Position numbers and translations under genes: made by a program
In this document: one piece after another, positions 28,155 to 38,769 of the stretch
Layout: each line of letters opens with the position of its first letter
How positions within the stretch are numbered: the stretch's first letter is position 1
NCBI GenBank assembly: GCA_011524525.1
Contig: WTKE01000108.1
Coordinates: forward strand, 1 to 64,000
DNA: 64,000 bases
Direction of reading: 5' to 3'
Source: Bacillus sp. (in: firmicutes)
GTDB taxonomy: Bacteria > Bacillota > Bacilli > Bacillales > Cytobacillaceae
Notes under the pieces: generated by a model
Told to the model about the DNA's origin: nothing
The model's input: the letters and a program-made list of their open reading frames with translations, nothing else
Databases searched by the model: none

Positions 28155-29438
28155 ATGAGAATACGCGAGTGGGATTCCAATTTGAAGGTTCGTTTGTTTG
28201 GTGAGGCGTTAATGAACATTACCTTTTGGATGTTTTTTCCCTTTTTAACAATATATTTTGCCGATGAGTTCGGTAAAAGCCTCGCTGGTTTGTTATTAGT
28301 TCTTTCACAGGTTTTATCAGTTTTTGCTAATCTTATAGGTGGCTATTGTGCCGATAGATATGGTCGTAAACGAATGATGGTTCTTTCTGCCTTTGGCCAA
28401 GGTATTTGCTTTATGTTGTTCGGATTTGCAGATTCACCGTGGCTTCAGTCTCCATGGATTGGCTTCCTCTGTTTCTCGCTTGTTGGATTTTTCGGATCCA
28501 TCTACTGGCCAGCCAGTCAGGCCATGGTCGCAGATGTGGTCGACGAGAAAAATCGAAGCAGCGTGTTTGCTGTCTTTTACACATCGATTAACATCGCAGT
28601 TGTGATCGGTCCTCTACTGGGAGCGATTTTCTATGTGAATCACCGCTTTGAGCTGCTCCTTATCGCTGGGATTGTTTGTGTCGCTCTTGCTGCAGTCCTA
28701 CAAAAATGGACACGTGAAACAGCACCAACATACGAATACAAGGAAAGCACCACCACGAAGTGGTATTCGTTCGTTGGTAATCAGCTGCGCGACTACAAAG
28801 TCATTATCAAGGATCGAATCTTCCTTTTATTCATCACTGCAGGGATTCTATCCGCACAAACCTTTATGCAACTCGACTTGCTCATCCCAGTCTATACAAA
28901 GGAAGTCGTTCATAACCAAACTCTCCTCGCAATCGGCAATTGGTCATTAAGCGTTGGTGGGGAACAAGCCTTTGGTTTCATCCTTGCAGAGAACGGCTTG
29001 CTTGTTGCTCTTTTAACCGTAGCCATTACTAAATGGGTCATTGGTTTTCAGGAAAGAAATGTATTTATCATCTCTTCCCTGCTATATGCCATCGCCATTA
29101 TCGCCTTTGGCCAAACAGAATGGATATGGGGACTTGTATTCGCCATGGCTATTTTCACTCTAGCAGAACTGCTGGTTGCCGGATTACAGCAAAGCTTTAT
29201 TTCAAAAATAGCTCCTGAGCATATGAGAGGGCAATACTTCGCTGCAGCAAGTCTAAGATACACCATCGGTCGAACCATTGCACCGATTTCCATTCCTTTG
29301 ACCGTTTGGATCGGCTATGAATGGACCTTCTTTACCATTGCTGTTCTTGCTATCATTAGTGCCGTGATCTATTGGATTATGTTTTCAAGGCTGAATCACA
29401 AGCAGCAACCTTTAACAGATGCAAAAGGCTCTGCATAG
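28155..29438 (+). CDS. MFS transporter
   Basis: 12-TM MFS with GGYCADRYGRKRMM. Confidence 0.88.
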   Translation: MRIREWDSNLKVRLFGEALMNITFWMFFPFLTIYFADEFGKSLAGLLLVLSQVLSVFANLIGGYCADRYGRKRMMVLSAFGQGICFMLFGFADSPWLQSPWIGFLCFSLVGFFGSIYWPASQAMVADVVDEKNRSSVFAVFYTSINIAVVIGPLLGAIFYVNHRFELLLIAGIVCVALAAVLQKWTRETAPTYEYKESTTTKWYSFVGNQLRDYKVIIKDRIFLLFITAGILSAQTFMQLDLLIPVYTKEVVHNQTLLAIGNWSLSVGGEQAFGFILAENGLLVALLTVAITKWVIGFQERNVFIISSLLYAIAIIAFGQTEWIWGLVFAMAIFTLAELLVAGLQQSFISKIAPEHMRGQYFAAASLRYTIGRTIAPISIPLTVWIGYEWTFFTIAVLAIISAVIYWIMFSRLNHKQQPLTDAKGSA

Positions 29439-29560
29439 GAGCTAAAATCGCCGCCCCATCCTGTATAAAAAAACCTTTCGGGTGGCGAATTTGTTTTCTT
29501 TTTCTAGAAAAAACGAATACAATAAGAAAGAAGAATCCATAAAAAAAGGAGACTATACAT

Positions 29561-30790
29561 ATGAGCTTTCAAGCTAATTTAGAAAAATACGCAGAGCTGG
29601 CTGTTAAAGTGGGCGTGAATGTCCAACCTAACCAGACACTCGTTATCAATACATCACTCAACTCTGCTGAATTCGTTCGCCTAGTTGTTCGGAAAGCCTA
29701 CGAAGTTGGTGCCCATAATGTTATTGTCAACTGGCAAGATGATGAAGTCTCACGTACCAAGTACGATTTAGCACCAGATGCTGCTTTTACAGAGTATCCT
29801 GAATGGCGAGCACGAGAAATGGATGAACTTGCCGACAAAGGCGCTGCCTTCATGTCCATCGTTTCTTCAAGTCCAGACCTATTAAAAGGTGTCAACCCTG
29901 AGCGCATCGCAAACTTTCAAAAAGCTGCAGGTACAGCATTAAGTAACTACCGTAAAAAAATTCAATCTGATAAAGTGAGTTGGACCGTTATTGCAACACC
30001 TTCTCCTGCTTGGGCTGCTAAAGTATTCCCAGACGCAGCACCTGAAGAACAAGTGAGACTCCTTTGGGATGCGATTTTCAAAGCAACTCGTGCAGATCTA
30101 GACAATCCAGTGGAAGCATGGAAAAAGCATGACGAGACACTTCACGAGAAAGTTGCTTACTTAAACGAACGTCGCTACAAAAAGCTACACTATACCGCTC
30201 CTGGAACAGACTTAACGATTGAACTTCCTGAGAAACATATTTGGGTGGGTGCCGGCAGCATTAACGAACAAGGAAACCACTTTATGGCCAATATGCCTAC
30301 AGAAGAAGTCTTCACTGTTCCACACAGAACCGGAGTGAACGGATATGTAGCAAGCACCAAACCGCTTAGCTACGGTGGAAATATCATTGATAACTTCACC
30401 ATTACTTTTGAAAATGGACGTATTGTCGATGTAAAGGCCGAGCAAGGCGAGGATATTTTAAAACGGCTCGTTGATACAGATGAAGGCTCACATTATTTAG
30501 GAGAAGTTGCATTGGTGCCGTTCCAATCACCCATCTCTCAATCCAATGTACTTTTCTACAACACCCTTTTTGATGAAAATGCATCTAACCATTTAGCGAT
30601 CGGAAGTGCCTACGCATTCTGTATTGAAGGTGGAAAAACGATGTCTGCTGAAGATCTTGAAAAAAATGGCCTGAACGAAAGCATCACACATGTTGATTTC
30701 ATGATCGGCTCAGCTGAAATGAACATTGATGGTATTACAAAAGATGATCAAACAGAACCCGTATTCCGAAACGGAAATTGGGCTTTCTAA
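29561..30790 (+). CDS. ampS: M29 family aminopeptidase (AmpS-like)
   Basis: LTIELPEKHIWVGAGS, MPTEEVFTVPHRTGVNG, HLAIGSAY and HVDFMIGS. Confidence 0.93.
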   Translation: MSFQANLEKYAELAVKVGVNVQPNQTLVINTSLNSAEFVRLVVRKAYEVGAHNVIVNWQDDEVSRTKYDLAPDAAFTEYPEWRAREMDELADKGAAFMSIVSSSPDLLKGVNPERIANFQKAAGTALSNYRKKIQSDKVSWTVIATPSPAWAAKVFPDAAPEEQVRLLWDAIFKATRADLDNPVEAWKKHDETLHEKVAYLNERRYKKLHYTAPGTDLTIELPEKHIWVGAGSINEQGNHFMANMPTEEVFTVPHRTGVNGYVASTKPLSYGGNIIDNFTITFENGRIVDVKAEQGEDILKRLVDTDEGSHYLGEVALVPFQSPISQSNVLFYNTLFDENASNHLAIGSAYAFCIEGGKTMSAEDLEKNGLNESITHVDFMIGSAEMNIDGITKDDQTEPVFRNGNWAF

Positions 30791-31131
30791 CTCGATACTA
30801 ATAGCTGGGGTTCCTAACCAAGCATGAGACTGTAGTCAAATTCGTAAAATTTAGAGTTTGCCTACAGTTTTCTTTTATTTATCCACTGTTAAAGGTATAT
30901 CAGATGCCTGAGTATTGACCCAGTGGTTTTCAGAACTTAGTTTTGTGATTATGACGTGGAATACTTAGCCAATCCTTTAACAGCTAAACTGCTGATTGGA
31001 GCGGAAATCAGCCTTTTCTCTACCGTATCAAATAATAAAAATTTCCCCTCACATGGTCTAAACCCTCCAACTTTCCTATATTTTATAACATGGATCATTC
31101 CATACACTTAAAAGGAATGGGTGAGGTCTAG

Positions 31132-31353
31132 ATGTATGTGGTAACTTATTATGATAATAGGACTGTTTTATTAACTCAGTTACTCAAAAATCTCCCTGCA
31201 GAAGGGGAAAATGTTAAGATCAAAGGGAGAAAAGGAAAGATTACGGCCGTTTCACCCATCGATGAAAAGATTGTTCACGTAAACGTTGCTCTTGAAGCAG
31301 TTAATAAAAATAAACTTGCAGTACTGGATAATTCCAAAAAGAAAAAGCGATAA
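31132..31353 (+). CDS. small hypothetical protein
   Basis: 73-aa ORF preceded by AAAGGAATGGGTGAGG. Confidence 0.5.
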   Translation: MYVVTYYDNRTVLLTQLLKNLPAEGENVKIKGRKGKITAVSPIDEKIVHVNVALEAVNKNKLAVLDNSKKKKR

Positions 31354-31380
31354 AAAAAGCATGAGGAAATTCCTCATGCT

Positions 31381-31512
31381 TTACTTATTGTCGTTATTTT
31401 TCCCTTCCACTCCAGCACCTAACTCCTCAAAGCTTTTTACTTTTCCGTGAGGGTGCTGATTCTCTTTTCTCTGCCTCCACTGGCGTTCTTCTTGACTCTT
31501 CGATTTTGTCAT
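31381..31512 (-). CDS. small hydrophilic hypothetical protein (43 aa)
   Basis: RBS AAAAGGAG; MTKSKSQEERQWRQRKENQHPHGKVKSFEELGAGVEGKNNDNK. Confidence 0.55.
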   Translation of the reverse strand: MTKSKSQEERQWRQRKENQHPHGKVKSFEELGAGVEGKNNDNK

Positions 31513-31692
31513 CACAGATGCTCCTTTTCAAATAAATTCTTATTTATTTTCTCAGGAACTACTATAACTTATGTAATCATCTTGTTTTTTACAAACAAAC
31601 CCAGCGACCTCGGGTACCAGGATAACTGAAAGAGACTATTGCAATGAAATTCGAATTATGGGAGGATAAAAATACATATATATATTGTTAAG

Positions 31693-31986
31693 ATGAATTT
31701 AGGAGTGAATAATGTGGACCAGTTACATATTGTCGTTTCTGGTAAAGTTCAAGGAGTTGGCTTTCGATACTATACGCAAATGAGAGCCGCACAATATGGA
31801 GTGACCGGCTGGGTTAAAAATATGGAGGATGGCAGCGTAGAAATCATTGCTGTCGGTCAACCGGAGGACCTCCAGCTTTTTATAGAGTCCGTAAGAGAAG
31901 GAAATCCTTTCTCTAAGGTCAACAACATGGAAATACATACAAGGGAAAAAACCGATCCATATCCATCCTTTAAGATTAAATATTAG
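31693..31986 (+). CDS. acyP: acylphosphatase
   Basis: VSGKVQGVGFRYYTQMRAAQYGVTGWVKNMEDGSVEI. Confidence 0.93.
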   Translation: MNLGVNNVDQLHIVVSGKVQGVGFRYYTQMRAAQYGVTGWVKNMEDGSVEIIAVGQPEDLQLFIESVREGNPFSKVNNMEIHTREKTDPYPSFKIKY

Positions 31987-31994
31987 GTTACAAT

Positions 31995-32028
31995 AAACTG
32001 GCCAAGGTGGTATTGGCCAGTTTTTTTG
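31995..32028 (+). terminator. Rho-independent terminator
   Basis: AACTGGCCAaggtggtaTTGGCCAGTTTTTTT. Confidence 0.8.
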
Positions 32029-32305
32029 AAAACAATCACTCACTATCCTCCGTTATTCGTCCCCCATAACCATGGGGCTTTGGAGCATTTTTCAAATGTG
32101 TCGTCCCTTTTGTTTCAACATCTGCTTCATAGGAGTTTGTCTTAAATTGCTTTTCGGACTTTTTTTTCAATTCGCTCACCTCCCTCTCTACCTTTCCCAA
32201 ACAAGAAATAATCAAGCCCACTAAACTTTTACCAATAAATAACCAGGAACTACAGCTCTACAAATGCACATATTAGCTTTGTGCACTAAAGGAGGTGTCT
32301 ATTTA

Positions 32306-32509
32306 ATGAAAACCACAACACTCGGCGTACACGAAACACTTGAACTACATGAACTGATGACATTTAAGAGTCTGTGTCTAACAAAATCCTCCACGATGAG
32401 TGGATTTGTACAAGATAATGAACTCATAAACCTTCTAAAACAGGATGTTAGTCAAACAAAAAATCATATTCAAACATTGCAACAGTTTGTACCACGAAAG
32501 GAGCAATAA
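32306..32509 (+). CDS. small protein operonic with CotF-like coat protein
   Basis: 67 aa, RBS AAAGGAGGTG; LHELMTFKSLCLTKS. Confidence 0.65.
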   Translation: MKTTTLGVHETLELHELMTFKSLCLTKSSTMSGFVQDNELINLLKQDVSQTKNHIQTLQQFVPRKEQ

Positions 32510-32513
32510 CCCA

Positions 32514-32903
32514 ATGGACCAGTCCGGACAAAATAACAATAATTCTTTGCAAAGCGTTGACCCGATGGTTTCAAGCCCATATAACTTAACTCAAGCTGGA
32601 ATGGGAGATCGTATGGCTGGTGCAAACCAATCAGGTCAAATGAGCGCAATGACTGAGCAAGTTATTGCTACTGATTTACTAATGGCAGCTAAATCAGCTA
32701 TCAAAAATTATGCCAGCGCTATTTCTGAATGTGCAACACCAGAGTTGCGCCAGGCTTTGACAGAACAACTAAACGATACCATTCGTTCCCATGAGCAAAT
32801 CACTAACTACATGATTAACAAAGGATACTATCACCCAGTCGATGTCCTTGAACAACTACGACTTGACCAGCAAGCGACTCAAACAGCTTTAAACCTACAA
32901 TAA
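32514..32903 (+). CDS. CotF-family spore coat protein
   Basis: 129 aa; MTEQVIATDLLMAAKSAIKNYASAISECATPELRQAL. Confidence 0.8.
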   Translation: MDQSGQNNNNSLQSVDPMVSSPYNLTQAGMGDRMAGANQSGQMSAMTEQVIATDLLMAAKSAIKNYASAISECATPELRQALTEQLNDTIRSHEQITNYMINKGYYHPVDVLEQLRLDQQATQTALNLQ

Positions 32904-32959
32904 TTACTTAGCCTTGAAGGTATTTCCTTCAAGGCTTGAACAAATGGAGGGATTCTAAT

Positions 32960-33646
32960 ATGACTTTTTGGGATGCATCGATACGAATCACCTTTACCTT
33001 TATTACATTGTTTATCATGAGTCGTATTTTAGGAAAAAAGTTAATCGCTCATATGACATTTTTTGATTTTGTTGCTGGAATTACGATTGGTTCCCTCGGA
33101 GCCTCTTTTGCTTTTAGCCATACGATTCCTATTAGTATTGGAATTTACGGGATTATCCTTTTTGCCCTAATTGCTCTTATCACTGATGTGTTATCCATTA
33201 AAGTATATGCTACAAGAAAGATCTTTAACGGCGAACCGTTGCTCATTATTAAGAATGGGAAAATTCATGAAGATGGAATGTCTAAAGCGCGATTAACGGT
33301 GGATGACCTTCTCTTTCTTCTTCGAAAGAAAAATATTTTCTACCTTGATGAAGTAGAATTTGCCTTTCTTGAGACGGATGGGACGGTTTCTGCTCAAAAA
33401 AAAGGAACTCAACAATTCACGAAAAATATTGACTTCAAAATCAATCCGATATCCCGTGGGATACCACAAACGTTTATTATTGATGGAAAAATTATGATGG
33501 AGAGCCTTGAGGCTGCCGGGAAGGATCAAAACTGGATAAATTCTACCCTCAAAGAACATAACATTCAAAAAGTCAAAAACGTAACTGTTGGTCAGGTTGA
33601 TGAGCAAGGAAAGGTTTATCTGGACAGTAGTACTGATAAACAGTAA
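32960..33646 (+). CDS. DUF421/YetF family membrane protein
   Basis: MSRILGKKLIAHMTFFDFVAGITIGSLGA; C-terminal YetF domain. Confidence 0.85.
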   Translation: MTFWDASIRITFTFITLFIMSRILGKKLIAHMTFFDFVAGITIGSLGASFAFSHTIPISIGIYGIILFALIALITDVLSIKVYATRKIFNGEPLLIIKNGKIHEDGMSKARLTVDDLLFLLRKKNIFYLDEVEFAFLETDGTVSAQKKGTQQFTKNIDFKINPISRGIPQTFIIDGKIMMESLEAAGKDQNWINSTLKEHNIQKVKNVTVGQVDEQGKVYLDSSTDKQ

Positions 33647-33673
33647 AAAAGACACCCTCTAAGGTGCCTTCCA

Positions 33674-33979
33674 TTAAACTTGCGACTCATATACATCCTG
33701 ACTTGACTCTACCACATACTCAGGCTTTGACTTACCAGCTTTGGCTTTATGCCCGGCAATATGATCGGGGTGCTTCTCCCAATTTTTCCAATCTGATTCA
33801 GATTTCCAGCGAATCATCACGATGACTTCTTCATTCCCACGACGGCTTTTTTTCAGCAACACTTGCTTATCAATAAAACCAGGCTGCTCTGAAATCAATC
33901 CACCTTGCTTCGAAAAGCGTTCGATTACTTTTGAAGAGTGTCCCTCTTCAACTACGATTTTTTTCATTTGATAAAACAT
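33674..33979 (-). CDS. antibiotic biosynthesis monooxygenase / HmoA-like heme-degrading monooxygenase
   Basis: 101-aa ferredoxin-like ABM domain; W..E..WKNWEKHP.H; next to siderophore transport genes. Confidence 0.7.
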   Translation of the reverse strand: MFYQMKKIVVEEGHSSKVIERFSKQGGLISEQPGFIDKQVLLKKSRRGNEEVIVMIRWKSESDWKNWEKHPDHIAGHKAKAGKSKPEYVVESSQDVYESQV

Positions 33980-34033
33980 TGAGATAGCCTCCTATTTTGT
34001 AAAAAGCCGGAACGATGTCCGGCTAATCACGTA

Positions 34034-34978
34034 TTAATTAAGTGCTGCTTTTACTTCTTCTACCATAGATATTGTGGATTGAACTCCATTTCCAGCGATA
34101 TACCAGTTAACTGCATCAAGATAAATAATCTTTCCATTCTTAAATGCGTTTGTTTTCTTCACTAACTCATTTTCAATCGTTTCTTTTGCACCCACTTCTC
34201 CACCAACGGCAGCAGAGCGGTCGATAACAAAAATCACATCTGGATTTTTCTCTAGAATGTATTCAAATGTAATACTTTGACCGTGTTGAGATACTTCAAG
34301 ATTTTCATCCACTGCTTTGAATCCAAATGCATCATGAACAAAACCATAACGTGAACCTGGACCGTATGCACTTACTTTTCCTTCATTTGCTAATAAAATT
34401 AATGCTTTGCTTTCAGAAGCTGAAGCTGCCTTGTTAACTTCATCGATGCTTGCCTTTAACTCTTCTACTTTTGAATCAAGAACATCTTCTTTTTCAAAAA
34501 TTTCAGCTAAAAGTTCAAAGTTCTTTTCAAGCGAAGACATATAGTTGGTATAATCCACATCAATAAAAACAGTAGGAGCAATTTCAGCAAATTGGTCATA
34601 CAATTCCGCTTGTCTTCCAGAAATAAAAATCACATCTGGCTCTAAGTGATGAATGGCTTCAAAATCAGGCTCTTTTAATCCACCTACATTGGTATATTCA
34701 GAACCAGCATATTTTTCTAAGCTTTTTGGAATTACGGCTTGTGGTACACCCGCCACTTCTACCCCAAATGCATCTAATGTATCAAGAACACCAAAATCAA
34801 ATACTACGACCTTCTGAGGGTTCTTTTCTACAGTCACTTCTCCATATTCGTGAGTAATCGTTACTTCTTCTTTTTCTCCTTCAGTGCTTGCAGCCGTGCT
34901 CGCTTCCTCTTTGTCGCCACATGCAGCTAATAAGAAAAGCATTGTGAAAATAAGAGTAAATAAACCAAGCTTTTTCAT
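34034..34978 (-). CDS. yclQ: siderophore ABC transporter substrate-binding lipoprotein (YclQ-like)
   Basis: Lipobox LLAAC; VVFDFGVLDTLDAFGV; operon order. Confidence 0.85.
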   Translation of the reverse strand: MKKLGLFTLIFTMLFLLAACGDKEEASTAASTEGEKEEVTITHEYGEVTVEKNPQKVVVFDFGVLDTLDAFGVEVAGVPQAVIPKSLEKYAGSEYTNVGGLKEPDFEAIHHLEPDVIFISGRQAELYDQFAEIAPTVFIDVDYTNYMSSLEKNFELLAEIFEKEDVLDSKVEELKASIDEVNKAASASESKALILLANEGKVSAYGPGSRYGFVHDAFGFKAVDENLEVSQHGQSITFEYILEKNPDVIFVIDRSAAVGGEVGAKETIENELVKKTNAFKNGKIIYLDAVNWYIAGNGVQSTISMVEEVKAALN

Positions 34979-34994
34979 CTTTCTATCCCCTTTT

Positions 34995-35756
34995 TTATGA
35001 ATTAAAGTACACGCAGATTCTGCAATTGTTCATTTCTTGAATCGGAATATCCATATCATAAATTTCTTTCAAAGCTTTTGATTGGATAATCTCATTTGTT
35101 GGTCCATCTTTTACAACCTTACCATCCTTTAGAGCAACGATACGGTCCGAGTAGACAGAAGCAAAATTGATATCATGGAGAACGATTACAACCGTTTTTC
35201 CAAGCTCATCCACCAGACGGCGTAAAATTTTCATAATCTGCACAGAATGCTTCATATCCAGATTATTTAACGGCTCATCCAGCAAGATATACTCGGTGTC
35301 TTGAGCAATAACCATCGCTATAAAAGCTCGCTGCTTTTGCCCCCCGGACAACTCATCTAAGTATCTGTCCTCCATGTCCTTCAACGCCATGTATTCAATG
35401 GCTTGGTCAACCATTTTCTCATCCTCAGCCGTTAAACGGCCCTTTGAATAAGGGAAGCGACCGAATGAAACCAGCTCACGAATCGTCAAACGAACATTCA
35501 TATAATTTGATTGCTTTAAGATCGATACAATTTTTGAAAAGTCATTGGACTTCATCTTTTTTATATTCGATTGATCAATGAGTACCTCACCTGTATCTGC
35601 ATCTAAAAGACGACTGACCATCGATAACAGAGTGGACTTTCCTGCTCCGTTCGGGCCGATAAAAGAAGTAATCTTCCCTCTTTGAATCGAGACAGTTACA
35701 TCTTCTACGACTTTCTTTTTTCCATAAAACTTCGAAAGTGCTTGAACTTGTATCAA
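34995..35756 (-). CDS. yclP: siderophore ABC transporter ATP-binding protein (YclP-like)
   Basis: GPNGAGKSTL and LSGGQKQRAFIAM. Confidence 0.88.
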   Translation of the reverse strand: MIQVQALSKFYGKKKVVEDVTVSIQRGKITSFIGPNGAGKSTLLSMVSRLLDADTGEVLIDQSNIKKMKSNDFSKIVSILKQSNYMNVRLTIRELVSFGRFPYSKGRLTAEDEKMVDQAIEYMALKDMEDRYLDELSGGQKQRAFIAMVIAQDTEYILLDEPLNNLDMKHSVQIMKILRRLVDELGKTVVIVLHDINFASVYSDRIVALKDGKVVKDGPTNEIIQSKALKEIYDMDIPIQEMNNCRICVYFNS

Positions 35757-36703
35757 GATGATCGACTCTCCTTTAGCAGTAAATAAATGAAGTACACGCC
35801 ACCAATGAAGTTAATAATGACGCTAAGTGTCGTTGAAAAAGTAAAGATTCTTTCTACCACCCATTGGCCACCAACGAGGGCAATGATACTAATTAAACCA
35901 GCTCCACTGATCAGAATCTTGTGTTTATAGGTTCCAAACAATTGATAAGACAGGTTAGCAACAATCAATCCAAAAAACGTAATTGGCCCTACAAGTGCTG
36001 TTGAGACGGAAATAAACACCGCAACAAGTATGAGCATCTTCTTTACTAAGGAGTCATAATTCACACCTAGATTAACGGCATTATCCCTACCTAGTGACAG
36101 TACATCTAAATACGTTGTGTATCGCCAAGCATAAAGAATGAGCAATCCGATGATTCCAATAGCAATCCATAAAATATCGGTATTGACATTATTAAAGCTT
36201 GCAAACATTCGATCTTGTACAATTTGGAATTCATTCGGATCAATCAATACCTGTAAGAATGTCGAAATGCTTGAGAAAAAGGTTCCTACAATAATTCCAA
36301 TCAACAATAGGAAGTAGATGGGTTGATTACCTTTCTTAAAAAGAAATCGATAGAGTAGTAGCGCGAAGACAATCATCGCGACGACCGAAATGCTGAAATT
36401 CACTTGCTTGTTCGTCACCGTAACATGGGTTGAACCTAAGAAGAAAATAATGACGGTTTGAATGAGCATGTATAGGGAGTCTAACCCCATAATACTCGGA
36501 GTAAGAATTCGATTGTGAGTAATCGTTTGAAAAACAACCGTGGAATAAGCGATAGCCACCCCTGTTAAAATCATCGCAATGACCTTGAATCCTCTTCTAG
36601 GAAGAGCATAATCATAGCTTCCATTCAAATCATGAAATAAATAAAGAGCACAAACGGCTATTGCAGCCACAGTCAGTAATATATTCTTGGTTGAATTACG
36701 CAT
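35753..36703 (-). CDS. yclO: siderophore ABC transporter permease (YclO-like)
   Basis: FecCD-type multi-TM protein; start at MRNSTKN. Confidence 0.85.
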   Translation of the reverse strand: MRNSTKNILLTVAAIAVCALYLFHDLNGSYDYALPRRGFKVIAMILTGVAIAYSTVVFQTITHNRILTPSIMGLDSLYMLIQTVIIFFLGSTHVTVTNKQVNFSISVVAMIVFALLLYRFLFKKGNQPIYFLLLIGIIVGTFFSSISTFLQVLIDPNEFQIVQDRMFASFNNVNTDILWIAIGIIGLLILYAWRYTTYLDVLSLGRDNAVNLGVNYDSLVKKMLILVAVFISVSTALVGPITFFGLIVANLSYQLFGTYKHKILISGAGLISIIALVGGQWVVERIFTFSTTLSVIINFIGGVYFIYLLLKESRSS

Positions 36704-37646
36704 ACGCCTTCCTCCGGAACAACAAGAATAGGAAGATTCCACTACCGATCACACCGACCATTAATGAAATAGAGATCTCATATGGATAAATAAGGACTCG
36801 GCCGAGAATATCGGTTACTAACAGAAAGTTTGCCCCGAGTAACGCCGTATGTGGCAACGTCTTTTGCAGATGATCGCCTTTAAAAATAGAAATAATATTC
36901 GGAATAATCAAGCCTAAAAAAGGAATGACCCCGACGGTAAGAACCACCGTCACCGTAATAAGAGCCACTAATACCAACCCAATATTCACAACTCGCTTAT
37001 AGGCAAGACCCAGGTTTTTGGAAAAATCCTCACCCATCCCAGCGACCGTGAACCGATTAGCATACAAGTAAGCTACTATTAATACCGGTATACTTATGTA
37101 CAACAGTTCGTAGCGGCCTTTCATAATCATTGAAAAATCTCCCTGTAGCCAAGCTGACATATTCTGAATCACATCGGCTCGATACGCAAAAAACGTAGCA
37201 ACCGATGATAAAATGTTTCCGAACATAAGTCCGACTAATGGGATAAATATAGCATCCTTGAACTTAATTCTGTCCAGGATTTGCATAAATAAAAAAGTTC
37301 CTGCTAAGGCGAAGGCAAAGGCAATCCCCATCTTCTGAAGCATCGTGGCATTCGCAAAAAACAGCATCGATACGAGAATTCCTAGCCTTGTCGCATCTAA
37401 TGTTCCAGCGGTTGTCGGAGAAACAAATTTGTTTCTACTTAATTGCTGCATAATCAAACCAGCAATACTCATCCCAGCTCCTGCTAGCAAAATAGCAATT
37501 AACCTTGGAACACGACTAATTAAAAAGATCTCAGTTTCTTCTGATTGAAAGTCAAGTAACATCTTCGGTGAAATGCTGCTTACCCCTACAAAAAGAGATA
37601 GAACTGAAAGAATAAGTAACGCGAGTAGTAAGTATCGTTTCTTCAT
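36696..37646 (-). CDS. yclN: siderophore ABC transporter permease (YclN-like)
   Basis: FecCD-type; first gene of the operon below a Fur box. Confidence 0.85.
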   Translation of the reverse strand: MKKRYLLLALLILSVLSLFVGVSSISPKMLLDFQSEETEIFLISRVPRLIAILLAGAGMSIAGLIMQQLSRNKFVSPTTAGTLDATRLGILVSMLFFANATMLQKMGIAFAFALAGTFLFMQILDRIKFKDAIFIPLVGLMFGNILSSVATFFAYRADVIQNMSAWLQGDFSMIMKGRYELLYISIPVLIVAYLYANRFTVAGMGEDFSKNLGLAYKRVVNIGLVLVALITVTVVLTVGVIPFLGLIIPNIISIFKGDHLQKTLPHTALLGANFLLVTDILGRVLIYPYEISISLMVGVIGSGIFLFLLFRRKAYA

Positions 37647-37676
37647 CGGCTCTCCTCTTTATCAAGTATCTAATAA

Positions 37677-37691
37677 TGAGAATCATTATCA
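37677..37691. promoter_or_regulatory. Fur box
   Basis: TGAGAATCATTATCA, one mismatch to TGATAATNATTATCA; 31 bp upstream of yclN. Confidence 0.85.
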
Positions 37692-37897
37692 CAGCTTCTA
37701 TCATATATTCATATACAAATAGTGTCAACCTAAATGAGAATGTTTTTCATATAAAATTGTAAAATTACCCAAATCCACACCTCCCTTTTACTTGGTACAA
37801 CAGGCTTTCTTAAGTTGTGAAATTTTTTTGACAATAGTAGATTTCACTGAGTTCATATAAGATGTTTTGTCCTTTATCGAGTAACTAGAAAAGCAAT

Positions 37898-38088
37898 AAT
37901 AAGCGGAGAATTTCCGGTTAGATGCAGAATGGAGCCTCGTTTGGGGGTAAATAAGGGGAGGTATTCCGCTAATGCAAAGCAAAATCTCCTATTTTCGTAT
38001 TTTTAGAGCCAATAGGCGGAATCTCTCCTTCTATTTAAGCCTTTTTTAATAAAAATTACTAATTAAGCGGAATATCTCCGTCTATTAT
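37898..38088. repeat. second cluster of family A short palindromes
   Basis: ATAAGCGGAGAATTTCCGGTTA, ATAAGGGGAGGTATTCCGCTAA, AATAGGCGGAATCTCTCCTTCTATT, TTAAGCGGAATATCTCCGTCTATT. Confidence 0.7.
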
Positions 38089-38166
38089 CAGCTCGGGTGC
38101 AGACCAGGTCCCCAACCGAGAAGTGCGGACCCTCTTGAACCTAGATGTTGATACTGAAAATGACAT

Positions 38167-38203
38167 AAAAAAAGACGTATGACCAAATTCATACGTCTTT
38201 TCT
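38167..38203. terminator. Rho-independent terminator
   Basis: AAAAAAAGACGTATGaccaaattCATACGTCTTTT. Confidence 0.8.
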
Positions 38204-38238
38204 TGTGTATTTTAATAAGAAAGTACCCGAAAACAGAG

Positions 38239-38751
38239 TTACAGCTTCGCATTGGTAATATGGGCAAGATGATGATTTCCGTGCCATGCGTACAATCCGA
38301 TATTTTTCTCTACTGTCACGATACCTGAATCTGGGTGGACGAAGGTTCGCTTCATTTCTTCTTCATTCACACTTTTTAGAAGTGCTACTAATCTTGTGTG
38401 AACAGATTCAATAAGTGTTAAAGACACCTCTACCGGTAGCTTTGAGTCTTCTAACTCAGCCCATCTAGCTTCCTCGTAAGGTTTGATAACAGGACTTTCT
38501 TCAGTCAAGGCCAGCTTAAAACGTATATATGCATTCATATGGCTATCAGCAATATGATGCACCACCTGTCGAATCGTCCAACCTCCGTCACGATAAGGTG
38601 TATCAAGCTGTTCATTGCTTAAGCCTGACACAGCTCCTCTTAGCTTTTTAGGTAAGCTGGCAATTTCCTCTATCCAGTGATGTGTTAACGCTCTATCGAT
38701 CTCTCCCTCAACATGAAACGTCCCAATTGGGTATCTCGCATCCATCTTCAA
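38239..38751 (-). CDS. YfiT family DinB-like metal-dependent hydrolase / bacillithiol transferase
   Basis: RYPIGTFHVEGEID, GGWTIRQVVHHIADSHMNAYIRFK and AWHGNHHLAHI. Confidence 0.85.
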   Translation of the reverse strand: MKMDARYPIGTFHVEGEIDRALTHHWIEEIASLPKKLRGAVSGLSNEQLDTPYRDGGWTIRQVVHHIADSHMNAYIRFKLALTEESPVIKPYEEARWAELEDSKLPVEVSLTLIESVHTRLVALLKSVNEEEMKRTFVHPDSGIVTVEKNIGLYAWHGNHHLAHITNAKL

Positions 38752-38769
38752 CCTCTCCCCATCACCTTT

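Noticed and set aside
30826-30880. Possible structured RNA after ampS (CTGTAG...CTACAG)
   Set aside because: Best explained as the ampS terminator (stem followed by TTTTCTTTT).
37731-37750. Second Fur box (TGAGAATGTTTTTCA)
   Set aside because: Three or more mismatches to the Fur consensus; too weak to call.
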